Assembly: GCA_014281115.1 (NCBI GenBank)
Contig: JACONQ010000001.1
Span: 4,464,001 to 4,528,000, forward strand
DNA length: 64,000 nt
Origin: Laburnicola sp. R22_1
Lineage: Eukaryota > Ascomycota > Dothideomycetes > Pleosporales > Didymosphaeriaceae
Direction: 5' to 3'
Position numbers and translations under genes: made by a program. Numbering within the stretch: the first letter of the stretch is position 1; each line of letters opens with the position of its first letter. The notes beneath the pieces were generated by a model. That model was given only the letters and a program-made list of their open reading frames with translations, was not told where the DNA came from and searched no databases. Shown piece after piece: positions 22,692-32,846 of the stretch.

Positions 22692-23592
22692 ATGGCTGCT
22701 CTTCTGAAAATGTACCCATACGTCGTCCTCAAAGCCGATTGGGTCAACGACGGTCTACAAATTACCCGAAAGGGTTGCGAACGCAGCAAGGCAACAGAGG
22801 ATCTGTTTCCCAAAGGAGCGACGGGAAGTACCATCAAAGCAGCTTGCAGTTTGATGGCATGTGAGCATTCGATTGCTATTGGAGGGGATTTTCTGCAATA
22901 CCTCGTAAAAGGTGAGAAAGCGGTGTATTTATCAATAACTAAACTGATTGAAGCATTTAGGCCTCCCAATCCAGCTATGAGAAGTTGGCTGGATCGATCC
23001 TCGACCAACAGGCCACGTGCGCATCGAATAGACAGATGCCGTCGCCGACCAAGTGTCGCAGTTCTCGCATACCGTTGTAAAGATGTTGAAGACCGACCGC
23101 GGTACTACAGACGCACGCAAAGCACATGACAGAAGCGGTGCGATCCTTGATCCATCTTCACTCCAGTACCTCACCGACATCAACTTCCACGCCGATAGCG
23201 CGAAATACTTCGCAAATTACACGCTTGAAACAACTTTCCCACCAGAGTACAAGCCCCTGGGTGAGATTTCCCGCGAAATGGGACAAATGAAGAAGGAAGC
23301 TGCTGTGGCCGACATCGCGGCTTGGATTATACCACTTCAGGTCGAAGCGACAGGAAAAACTCTCCTGATCGCCGGCAGCGAAGAAATAGAGAAGCAAGGT
23401 GGTCTCCAAGATCTCTTGAGCTGCGGTCACCAAACGTTGCTGTGGAAGAAGATGATGATTGTAGATGCTGTAACGGCCGCCCTACAGCAATTAAGGATGA
23501 AAACCGATGCCGCATGGTTAATTCGGGACAACAGCGAGAAGCAGAGGAAGTTCGTAGAGATTGCTGAAGCTGCACGACCGTGGGTCAATTAA
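22692..23592 (+). CDS. Unrecognised spliced gene beside the transposon nest
   Basis: Proposed exons are 22,692-22,911 and 23,036-23,592, with intron 22,912-23,035 (GTGAGA to ACAG), giving 258 residues. The start ATG is in a strong CACCATGG context. Joining the exons keeps the frame (YLVK then DAVADQVSQFSHTVVKML). No family is recognised. The protein looks soluble and mixed-charge, with KGCERSKATEDLFPKGATGST early and a helical C-terminal half (ISREMGQMKKEAAVADIAAWI). The intron is long for this window; a 49-bp alternative (22,912-22,960) has a better branch site but leads to an early stop, so the model is uncertain. Base composition is normal, unlike the AT-rich nest ending about 200 bp upstream. 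Confidence 0.55.
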
Positions 23593-24751
23593 TATAAGCA
23601 AATTATCTTCCGAGGTTCAGGGGGACCGACTAGACTGTATCCAGGCTGACGTATCCATCTGTGAAAGTTGCGCTTGAACTGTCTAGCTAATGGCTTCCGG
23701 ATAGTTCGAACAGCGTTTGACAAATCCTCCAAGGTCGTCTTGCAAGTATGAATGACGTTCTGAACAAGCTTAACTACCGGATTATGAAGGCCTGTGGTTC
23801 ACTAGAGCGGGAAAACAAATGACAGTGGGGAGACCAATAAGGCTCATCTAATTCGAACATTGATTGTCGAACAGAAAGACGGGATCGCATGTTGTCGCGG
23901 CCATACAGCGATCCCCAAGTCCAATGAGAGTACTAGAACAGAAGCCTAGGTATTGCATGTTACCCAGGATGGGTGATACACAGACCAAATATACTCAAAT
24001 CTTTGTCCCGTAGCTGTAGATAGGGTTAAGAAGAAGGTGGAGATTGGGTCTCTATATCTTCTGTTACACCATATGTAACTCATTTCTCTTTCAGATATTT
24101 AGATGCTCCTCCTCGAGGGGCTCAATTCCAAGCCGGTTGCTCTTTGCCAGGACATCTTATCGGCCGCTTCAGTGGCGATTGTAGTAGGTGGCGTGGTCGA
24201 CGTCGTTGGGTTGTCGACTCTCATCGTCCGGCAAGTCTGATGTCAAACATAGGATGGTCCAGTAGAAAATCGATGGTGTTGGAACGGCGCGAGCGACCTG
24301 CTAATGAGTCTTCCGTGCATTTGGTGGAATAGTGCGGCTAGCTCACGCTATGCCTCTGCAGAGGAGCTCAATGGAATCACGTGACGCCATCGCGCTGCCT
24401 CGAAAACTGCGTCGCGCCGTCCCCTCACGTCACCCCTGCACTAGCGTGGGCCTCGTACAGTCAACCAGTTCGCGACTTCCACACGCTGCGTTCGCGACAC
24501 ACTCAACACGCCGCTTGCCTCTTCGCCTACAAGCAAACTCGGCAAGTATCGCAAGCTTTTGGTTCAATAACATCCAGAATTGAGGACCTGACTGACATCC
24601 CTGGGAGATCAGGCTCGACGGCGAGTGTAGCTGCCACACACAGTTCCCCGTAAACATCTTCGTACACCCAGAAGGTCTACCGCAGGTGCGTTTCCCCACA
24701 TACACATGCGCGCGTGGGATCACAACTGACGGCTTAGTTCCATTGGTCAAG
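23593..24751. other. Intergenic, no supported gene
   Basis: Only short chance frames are present. It separates two unrecognised plus-strand genes. A later part (24,300-24,700) is GC-richer and may be the leader of the next gene. I see no repeat or RNA gene. Confidence 0.5.
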
Positions 24752-25772
24752 ATGGCGCGATACGTCAAGAAGGCGACCGGAACGAATGCTGTCAACGCGG
24801 TCCAGAACACTACCCCGACTGTCAACGCGGTTCACAACACTACCCCGGCTGTCAACACCGTCCAGAACACCACCCCGAATCCTTTTGGGTTTCCGAGAAA
24901 TAACATCAGGCTGCTGATCTCGAGGAATCTCGTGGGCCATACGGCTGCAAGCAACGTCCCCAACGACAACAACAACCGCCTCAACAAATGGCTGACAGAA
25001 GTGGTTGAATACAGTGAGCAGCCCATTTCAGACTCCACCACCGCAGTCCTGCAGCTAACAAAGTTAAGGGATCCCCGGTCTGAGCTACGCCGCCACGAAG
25101 ATTCTCTTCGACGCCATCTCCACCATCTGCTCGCTGAAGGAGTGGACCTCACGCATGAGGGAGACCGACTACGAGTTCGGAGACGAAGCCTCACGTGCCG
25201 AAGCGGAGGATATGGAAGAGAAGCTGGGCAGTCCCTTCGACATCATGACCGAATGCCTGGAGCGGGTTCACAGCGGAGAACATCCCAATCGCCGCTCCTA
25301 CGTTGCCTGGATGACGGACGAATACTACACGATCAAGCTCAAGACAAGCGACAGCTTCCAGCGCGGAGACAACGCGCCGGACGAGGTGAGCTGGGAGACA
25401 ATCGATGACTCTGAGCGCGCAATCGTCCGCATCAACGCTTTCTCCAACATCTTGAAAGTCTCTTCGGACAGCTGGGTGGCTATAGATGCAGAGGGAGCGA
25501 GGTTGAGGTCCAAGTTGTGGCGCATGATTGTCCAGGGCGCGCCGCATACTTGCCGTCGCGGCGTCTTTCTCTTCGTGCTTCTTTGCGCGCCTGAGCGGAA
25601 GCTTCTTCGGGCCGCCATATCCGTATTCGATATCGACGAGACATGGTACGAGAACGCGGTCAAAGATTGCTTGGAAGCCTACGGCACAAAACACGATCTC
25701 GACCAGAATACCGTGATGGAGGTGTTTCAAGAGCTTACCACCAAGTTCCATCCACAGGACACGGAGGAGTAG
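24752..25772 (+). CDS. Unrecognised protein with N-terminal NTTP decapeptide repeats
   Basis: Exons are 24,752-25,013 and 25,069-25,772, with intron 25,014-25,068 (55 bp, GTGAGC, CTAAC branch, TTAAG end), giving 321 residues. Splicing joins a basic, Asn-rich N-terminus to a long acidic, helical region in frame. Residues about 14-43 are three copies of a 10-residue unit (VNAVQNTTPT-like), a possible N-glycosylation or linker tract. The C-terminal 230 residues have no recognised domain; they carry REMRETDYEFGDEAS-type charge runs and one hydrophobic stretch (RRGVFLFVLLCA). No signal peptide. The function is unknown. Confidence 0.65.
24791..24880 (+). repeat. Three 30-bp coding minisatellite units
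   Basis: Three tandem 30-bp units starting GTCAACGCGGTCCAGAACAC, with a few substitutions, keep the frame of the surrounding gene and encode its NTTP repeats. Confidence 0.85.
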
Positions 25773-26447
25773 TAGCCAAAGATGTGGTGGGGAGACCGGG
25801 GAAGAAATGGAAGGAGATTGGAGAGAAAGAGCCAAAGCAGAAGACTCATCTAGCTGACGGAGGCCAGGAGAACGTGGGTAGATCCTACAGAGGGACGTAG
25901 ATACCTATTTGGTTATCCGCCCAAAGATCGATGATATCATCGTGAACAGAGAAATAAAGTACTAGGAGTTTGTTAATGAAACAATCTACCTCTTTGCTTG
26001 ATGTTTGCCTATACCTGTACTCATTAACCGTCTTCGTATCTCATGAATGTGATTGATCCATAGAGTGTTCATCATGGGGAGGGTAGATTCTGGCGCACAA
26101 CGCAACCTTTACAGTCTTGCATATAGGTAACATATTAGAACCTATACATATCAATAGCTCTAGGTGTTTTCTTCTGTGGCTAACTATAATACCTATGAAA
26201 AATCACACTGTTGCTGCAAATCACCACGCCACATAGCATAAAGTATATCAAAGGAAGCATAGGCGCACTTATGAACACAGAACACAACCCGAACTCCATT
26301 TTTAAAGGCCTAGGGCCCAAGAAAGACCCAGAGAACAAACCAAAGGCCTCGGGCCCAAAAAACACCCAAAGAACAAGCCAGGGCCCAAAGACCTCGGACC
26401 CAAATCCTCCCATCCTCTCCCCACCACACCACCTCCCCTCCCCATCC
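25773..26447. other. Intergenic, convergent 3-prime ends
   Basis: This lies between two convergent genes. From about 26,300 it is rich in GGGCCCAA and AAGACC-like words and then C-rich, probably untranslated sequence of the minus-strand gene. No gene is supported. Confidence 0.5.
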
Positions 26448-26962
26448 TCACACCCTCCTCCCCTCCACAACCACCTCCCTCACCACCCACCGGCCCGAGG
26501 CCAAGTTCCTCCTCACCCACAGCTGCTCCGTCTCCCTCCTCCGCTGCTCAATCCCCCTTAGCGCCCTCTCCTCCTCCTCCTCCTCCCTCGCCCACGACTC
26601 CGCCCACGTCGTCCAGAACAGCCCCAGATCCGCGTCTGGACGCACGCGCGCCGTGCACGGCACGAAGTGGCTTAGTAGCCACTGGTACAGCACTGTAGAG
26701 AGTTAGTGGGGGATAGAAGGTTAGAAGGTTAGGTGGGCGAGGTGAGGTGAAGTACGGTTAGTAAGGAGTTGGGTAGGGAATTCATACCGAGGTTGTTGGC
26801 GAGGGCATAGGTGAGGCCCCGCTGGTACCGTGGGTGCGCCATGAGCCAGGCCGGGAGCGCGCCGCGTTCGAGCTCGAAGGGGAGCGAGGTGTCGGCGACG
26901 GCAGCGGCGGCAGGGTGGTTGTTGTTGTTGTTCTTGTTGTTGCTGCTGCTGCTGGAAGACAT
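26448..26962 (-). CDS. Small unrecognised protein
   Basis: Exons are 26,788-26,962 and 26,448-26,692, with intron 26,693-26,787 (95 bp, GTATGA to CTACAG), giving 139 residues. The ATG at 26,960-26,962 opens a Ser/Asn-rich and poly-Ala leader. A conserved-looking core follows (LPFELERGALPAWLMAHPRYQRGLTYALANNLVLYQW across the splice junction, about residues 27-63), then a charged helix with EEEEEERALRGIEQRRRETEQLW. No transmembrane segment is clear, though NNLVLYQWLLSHFV is hydrophobic. The splice joins the core in frame, which supports a real gene. No family is named. Confidence 0.6.
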
Positions 26963-27171
26963 GACGACGGTGGTCACGAAGAGCTGGGCGTCGTCGGTTG
27001 TTGGTGGCTGTGGTGGAAAAAATCTGGTCGCGACGAAGTAGTAGAGTGTCGTGCAGATCAAAACAAGGCCTCAGAAATTTCTACAATTTGAACAGATACA
27101 CTGCGCCAAGAATGGGCGGGTGCTATGACTATACTACTGTCTACACTTCACTGTTCTTCGGCTTTCTCACG

Positions 27172-30100
27172 CTAGTTCCACCCCACCCAGCTCCTCCCCA
27201 TGACACGCCAAACCCGCACCTCGCCCGACTTCAAGTCCTCCATGCGGAAACTCTCAGGCTTGACCTTCTTGCTCTCCCTCCCCTGCTCCCAAACCCTCAC
27301 CTTCCGCTTTTTGCCGTCCCACTCGACAACGACGCCGACATGGTCGGGCTTGCCCACATCGAGCGAGTACTTCGCGTGCATGGCACCGTGTTTACCGTGG
27401 AAGCGCGCATTGCGGAGGCTGACAATGTCGCCAGGGCGAATTTCGTCGTACTGCTGCGTTGAGGCGTTTGCGAGATTGGCATACACCAGCGCACCGAATG
27501 CACGCGTGCCGACAGGCTTGAGCGCGTCCTTGTACGGACGGAGTAGCTCGTCGATCAGTCCATGCGGGGTGCCGTTCCCAACGACAGTGTTCTGCTTCGA
27601 CTCGACATCCTTGGCAATCCGCATGCCAAATCGCTCGTGGGCTGCCTCGAGTTGGTCTTGACGCAGGCGGGCAGGTGGCGGGTTGTGCTGCTGTTCGAGC
27701 TGAACATTCGACACGTCGCTCGCCTGGAATCGAGCGGTGATGACCGTCTGAGAATAGTCTATGTACAAGACGAACACAGCCTTCTCGACCGAGTTACCGG
27801 ACCTCGACTCATCCATCTCGTACAGAATGTCCTTTCGCCCTTGCAAAGACGGCGGCGGCATGTTCGGCTGAGTCCACCAATGGCTCGACATGCCAAGATC
27901 AAGGTCACTCGCAATGAACTCCCGGCTGGCTGACGGGCGAGGCTGGTCCATTGAAGGCCGTGATTGGGATGCCCGGCCTACATCCAAAGACTTCCGGCCG
28001 ATGGACTGCCGCGGCGGCTGGGACGGCTCTGGCGGCGGTGGAGGTGGACGAACGCGATCATGGGAAGGCGCAGGCGCTGTCCGATCCACAAGTGGAGGCA
28101 AAGGATGCTGAGGGGGAGGAGCCTGCGGCGGTGGAGGTGGTGGTCGGTCATGTCGGTCGTGCGACTTCCTCGGGGGCGGTGCATACAGTTCATCTTCATC
28201 CGACTCCTCCTCCTCCTGCTGTTGTGGAACAGGCGGGATCGAAGGAGGCATTGGGGGCATGGTGGGAGGTGGTGGGCGCGCTTGGGGCAGCGGTGGGGCA
28301 GTTCTAGGCGCTGGAGGCGGCGCCCCTCGCGGAGATGATGGGGAATACTTGTAAGGGTCGTAGTCCTCGTCATCGTATGCTTCCCGAGTTGGCGGGGGAG
28401 CTGGCGGTAGCGGTGGTGCTGCTCGCGGAACTTCCATTGACGCCCTTTTGGGAGGCTGCTGTGGTGGAGGAGGTGGCACAGCACGAGGCATCGAAGGCGG
28501 CAAAGGTGGAGGTGCAAAAGGGGTGACTGGAGAGCGGACAGAAGTGTCATCGATGGTGGTGTCGTCCGTGCTCGAATCACGAACATGCGACTTCAAGGCA
28601 TCTTTGTGCGTGGCACCAGACGCGATGTCGGTATCGTAATCGCCCTCGTAGTCGGTCTCTCCTTCACGGTCAACCTTCCTTGCGACGCTGTCCATGGTCG
28701 GCTGTCGAGATGGAGGCACGCCAGTTGGTGGCGGAGGCGGAGGCGGACGACCTACCCCAGTGGGAGAAAACTGTGGACTACCCATCGGTATAGGAGGCAT
28801 TGCACGCTTGTCAGGAGCATCTCCCACCGTCTCGTCCGAAGCAAGGTACGAGTTCCGCTTTACTGGTGGCACATCCGAGTATTCATCTCCCGACTCAGAC
28901 CCAGGACTGGGCGAGCGAATAGGAGGATGAGGCGGCACAGGACGAGCTACGATCCTGTCAGAAGCCGACCATTCACTACAACAAGAACAACTTACACGAT
29001 GTAGGGACAGGTGGAGCGGCAGGGCGGTCGCCAGCCGATTCACTGGTCGGAATAGGAGGAGGTAGTGGTCGCCCTACCGACTTGTAAGCGTTATGATCAA
29101 AACACGAAGGGACGCATGGCAGTCTCCATAAACATACTGCAGACGCTGACAGTCATGACATATTCCGAGAACCCATCCGAAGCGACGTACGTCTTCGCCA
29201 CGGTCTCGGAAGAAGATAACTGAACAGCGTCCAAAGTCTGATGGACACAACAACGCTCAACGGGCTTGCGGCGAATGAGAAACTTACTGTCAGATGGAAT
29301 CGGAGGCGGTTGCTCGGCAGTCGGTGTCCGCTGCATGGATTGCGGTGTCACATCCTCGACATCGGGTACCTCGTCCGGCTCACGAGAGTCGCTGATGGGG
29401 TGAGACCCCGAGTCCGCTTTTTCTACGTGAAGCTGCTTGTTCTCGGCTTCAGGGCTCGTCACGGGCGGCATCATTCCAGGAAACATGGGCACGCGCTGCT
29501 GCGGGACATGCGGTTCCTCGCTGTCCCCAGTCGACTTCTTCTCGGGCGCCCTCTTCTTCTTTGGGGGACCCATTGGACTGCCGCCAAAGGGATTCATCAT
29601 GGGATTGAAGCCGCCGCCCAATCTCGCCATGCGCTCCCGCAGCTCCTGCTTTCGCCTAGTCTCGGCATCCATCTCGTCCTCTTCCTCTTCTTCTTCCTCC
29701 TCGATGTCCTCCTCTTCGCCAACATCCGCCTCCTTAGTGGGCGCAGTGGAGGCTCTCGACACAGGCTTGTGTTGTCTGAGCTCGTCGTCCTCTTCGACGC
29801 TCGTCGAGGTGCCTTCCGCATCCTCCGTCTCGCCGGCACCTGATTGGTCGGCATCGTTGGCATCACTCATGAGGTCACGATTAGTATGCAGGTCAGGGGA
29901 CTTCATGCCATGGCCAGAACGCGGTGGGCGAGAATTGTCCATGGATCCACGCTCTCTCAGCTCGCCGCTAGCCACCTTCTCCAACGAAGCTCCCTCGTTC
30001 TCTTCACCGCGGGCTTCGTGGGACTCAGTCCTCTTCTTTACTGGAGGCCTCTTGGGCTTCTCCTTGTGCAAGTTTGCCGCCCGCTCTGCCTGCTCCTGCT

Positions 30101-30962
30101 GCTGCTTCTGCAAAAGGGCAATGCGCTCCTTGAGGCTCATCTTGGGCTGAGCCTCCTCTTCGCCCTCGTTCGCCGGGGCAGAAGCTTGGGCAAATCCAGC
30201 ACGCTCTGCATTCTCCTGGTCTCGCGCCTGACGCTCCGCAATCTCGGGATCCTCATCACGACGATAGGACTTGACTGGCGGGGCTTCACGGCGGGGCGCA
30301 ACGTAGGCATAGCGACTCGGGGGTGGGGCAACGAAGGGCTTGCTGATGAAGCTGTTTGGGGCAGCAGAAGGCTTGAACGGCTGCGGCGGGGGCGCAGCCG
30401 ACTGATTGAAGATCTTGAGACGGTCCCGGAACGTGTCCGACTTCGCAGCCACGGGCGGGGGAGCCTTCTTGGCCGGTGCCGAAGAGGCCGGCTCGGCTGG
30501 AGCTGGCTTGGGAGCGGCCGGCGGTTCTTGGGGAGCTTCCGGAGACTTCATGCTCTGTGCAGACACGGGCGACGGCGGTGAGGGCTGCGACTTGTCGGCC
30601 TCGGGAATCTGGACAGGCGGTGGCTGGGGCTTGGGGGCCTCTGGTTGCTCCTGTGGCACGGCAGTAGCCTCCTGCTGCGGCACCTCGGGCGTGGGAGGGG
30701 CGGCCTGGGCTGCGGGCTGCTCCAATGGCTTGTACCGCGAACCACGGCTGGGCCGCGGCGGTGGCTCCGGCTCGTACTTCTCGACGAAATTCTTGGGGAA
30801 CAGGCCGTCGTGCTTGGTGCCGCTGTCGTCGACATACTCGCCCACATACCAATCGGCATCCTCCTCTTCGGTCACGGTTATGACCTGGCCGACCGGGAAG
30901 TGCAGGTCGTCGTCGTGGGCCGACGAGTACTCGTACACGGCCCGGACCTTGAAGCTCGGCAT
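27172..30962 (-). CDS. BBC1: BBC1/MTI1-like SH3 protein of actin patches
   Basis: Exons are 29,288-30,962, 28,996-29,073 and 27,172-28,946, with introns 29,074-29,287 (214 bp, GTAAGT) and 28,947-28,995 (49 bp, GTAAGT), giving 1,175 residues. An N-terminal SH3 domain (residues about 1-65: AVYEY, DWYVGEY, GLFPKNFVE) is followed by a very long Pro/Ala/Glu-rich disordered region with a helix MSLKERIALLQKQQQEQAERAA and polyproline stretches. A conserved C-terminal domain follows (WWTQPNMPPPSLQGRKDILYEMDE through RPGDIVSLRNARF, ending WVGWN). In yeast Bbc1/Mti1 binds type I myosins and restrains Arp2/3 actin assembly at endocytic sites. The frame of exon 1 stays open 63 codons into intron 1, so an unspliced message would make a C-terminally truncated protein. 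Confidence 0.9.
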
Positions 30963-31438
30963 CGCGGAGACAGCAGACGGCGGTGCGCCGGAAGCAGAGC
31001 TGCGCTACGGGCGTGCAGGGCAAATGGGGGTCCTCTGGCGCCGAACGGGCGCGGCCGGGGGTTGCTGAGGCTGTTCAGAGGCTGCAGCGACGCAGGGCGA
31101 TGTGGATGGCAGTGGGTGGTTACGTAGCGCTGGCCGGCGGGCAACGTCAGCGGGGGTGCGGGGAGGAGGCGGAAGCTCTCACCAGTCGCGCGGGCTGCCC
31201 ATGGAGTGCGAGGGAGTCAGTGAAAGGCGTGCGGGACGTGCCTAGGGCTATGTTCGGTGGTGATGACGGAGTCTTCACTGTGCAAAGCCACGATGGAAAA
31301 CGCCCCGCGTTGGCTGGCTTGGCGAGCGACCGACTGCGGCTTGGGCGCCGTTGCGATTGCGACTGCGACACACGCTCACGCTCCACACCGCACACGGCAC
31401 ACGCACACCGACACGCACACCGCACACCCCCCACCCCC
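30963..31438. promoter_or_regulatory. Shared divergent promoter of BBC1-like and RTR1-like genes
   Basis: These 476 bp separate two head-to-head start codons. The sequence is GC-rich, with a CACACACGC-type CA-rich tract before the RTR1-like start (31,365-31,438). No TATA box is evident. That both promoters lie here is inferred from gene orientation. Confidence 0.5.
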
Positions 31439-32359
31439 ATGCCGCCCAAACCGATACTCAAGAAGACGGCCGTCGCCGCAAACGCGCCCCCCACCGCGCG
31501 GCCCGTCACCCAGCGCCAGCGCGAAACGGCGCTCCACCATGCCACCATCATCGAGCAGCGCAAGCAGGTCGAGCGCGAGGTGCTGGACTCGATCATCACC
31601 CTCATGGACTTCCCCACGGCCGACGACGCCGACCCGACCCGGCCGGCAGCTTCCGACGCACTCCGCTTCCGCGAGGCCGTGGTGCTCTTCCAGCCCGCCG
31701 ACTACGACTCGCTCATCGAGGAGCGCAACATCGCGGACAGGTGCGGCTATGCGCTGTGTCCGCGGCCCAAGCGCAAGGCCCCATCCGCAGCGAGGAAGCA
31801 CTTTATAGAGACGGCAAAGGGACTGCAGGTCGTGGATCGGAAGGTGCTGGAGGTGTGGTGCTCCGACGACTGCGCGCGCCGGGCCCTCTTTGTGAAGGTG
31901 CAGCTCAACGAGGAGCCAGGCTGGCTACGACACGGCAACTACGGAACGGAAATCGAGCTGATGGTTGAAAATGTCGAGGAACATCACAAGGCGCTGCCCC
32001 TGCGGCTCAAGAAGGAGCCGAAACCGACACCAAAGGAGCCCGAAGAAGACGATGCTGCGGCCGCATGGGCTGCGCGCGATGATGCACTTGCCGATCTTGC
32101 GATAGAGCGCGGCGAGAAGCCGGGTCGGCTGAGCAAAGCGAACAAGGACCTCATCCAGGATCGCATCAAAGAGCGTGTCACGAGTACCCCGCCGGTGCCG
32201 CCTTCCCTCCCGGAACAGAGCGCAGGGCAGTCCCATATGGCTATTGAGGGACATGTGCCCATGGCTGCGAGGGAAGCGGGGCAATCTGGAGGGAGAGAGG
32301 GACAGGAAGATGAAGAGGAAGACGACGACCAAGATTGGGACAAGCATCTGCCGGGGTGA
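31439..32359 (+). CDS. RTR1: Rtr1/RPAP2-family RNA polymerase II CTD phosphatase
   Basis: Single-exon gene of 306 residues. The RPAP2/Rtr1 zinc-binding signature is present: C102 and C107 (CGYALC) with C141 and C145 (WCSDDC), followed by ARRALFVKVQLNEEPGW. The family removes Ser5 (and Tyr1) phosphates from the Pol II C-terminal domain and helps import the polymerase. The N-terminal helix (TALHHATIIEQRKQVEREVLDSIITLMDFP) is also typical. The C-terminus is acidic (EDEEEDDDQDWDKHLPG). ATG 31,439 is chosen because similarity starts soon after; the open frame upstream is GC-rich leader. Confidence 0.9.
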   Translation: MPPKPILKKTAVAANAPPTARPVTQRQRETALHHATIIEQRKQVEREVLDSIITLMDFPTADDADPTRPAASDALRFREAVVLFQPADYDSLIEERNIADRCGYALCPRPKRKAPSAARKHFIETAKGLQVVDRKVLEVWCSDDCARRALFVKVQLNEEPGWLRHGNYGTEIELMVENVEEHHKALPLRLKKEPKPTPKEPEEDDAAAAWAARDDALADLAIERGEKPGRLSKANKDLIQDRIKERVTSTPPVPPSLPEQSAGQSHMAIEGHVPMAAREAGQSGGREGQEDEEEDDDQDWDKHLPG

Positions 32360-32846
32360 ACGTCTACTCGGTAGCTGCGTACGCGGCAGTCTACACCGTC
32401 GGATGAGGCCTGCACGACATTTGTGATTTGCTTGGCCGAATACCATACATACTACCACGAAGCACCACGGTCTATTGGACGAACCGGCCGTCAGACCAGA
32501 CCACGGCATGAGCATCTGGAGGGGTGTGGTGCGCCGCCTGGGTTGGGTAGCGTGCGGGAATGAATGAAGACGGGAGAAGGGCAGAGGAATGTATGGTCAG
32601 GGTGTACAATAGCTGGCTGTATGCTAAAGTTGAATACGAAGCAACATCTCGTACATATGTATGTATTGCAGCGATGCATTTCAGGGAGCCGGGAGCCTTG
32701 GAGCGTGTAGCATCACGTGACCAGACCTCGTCGGGCCAAGCCGACGCGCCGACATTCCGCCGCCCAGCTCGACTTCGAACTTTGTCGAGACACCAACCCA
32801 TCACTTCAGCCGCCATTGACGCCCCGCCCGCGGCTGTCGCATCGCC
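32360..32846. other. Intergenic between RTR1-like and MRP51
   Basis: This is the 3-prime region of the phosphatase gene and promoter of MRP51. It includes CATCACGTGACC (32,710-32,721), a CACGTG E-box, about 130 bp before the MRP51 start. No gene is supported. Confidence 0.5.

Noticed and set aside
22912..22960. A 49-bp intron in the 22,692 gene with a good branch site
   Set aside because: The splice leads within a few codons to a stop; the 124-bp alternative keeps a long open frame, so I preferred it without certainty.
27951..28639. Several long plus-strand frames (Gly/Trp/Arg-rich) opposite the BBC1-like gene
   Set aside because: They are complements of the Pro-rich coding region of BBC1; composition explains them and they have no domains.
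29437..30581. Overlapping long plus-strand frames of 237 and 245 codons
   Set aside because: They are antisense to exon 1 of the BBC1-like gene, with Ser- and Arg-rich complement sequence and no family features.
31983..32515. Minus-strand frames over the RTR1-like gene
   Set aside because: They are antisense shadows of a conserved single-exon gene.
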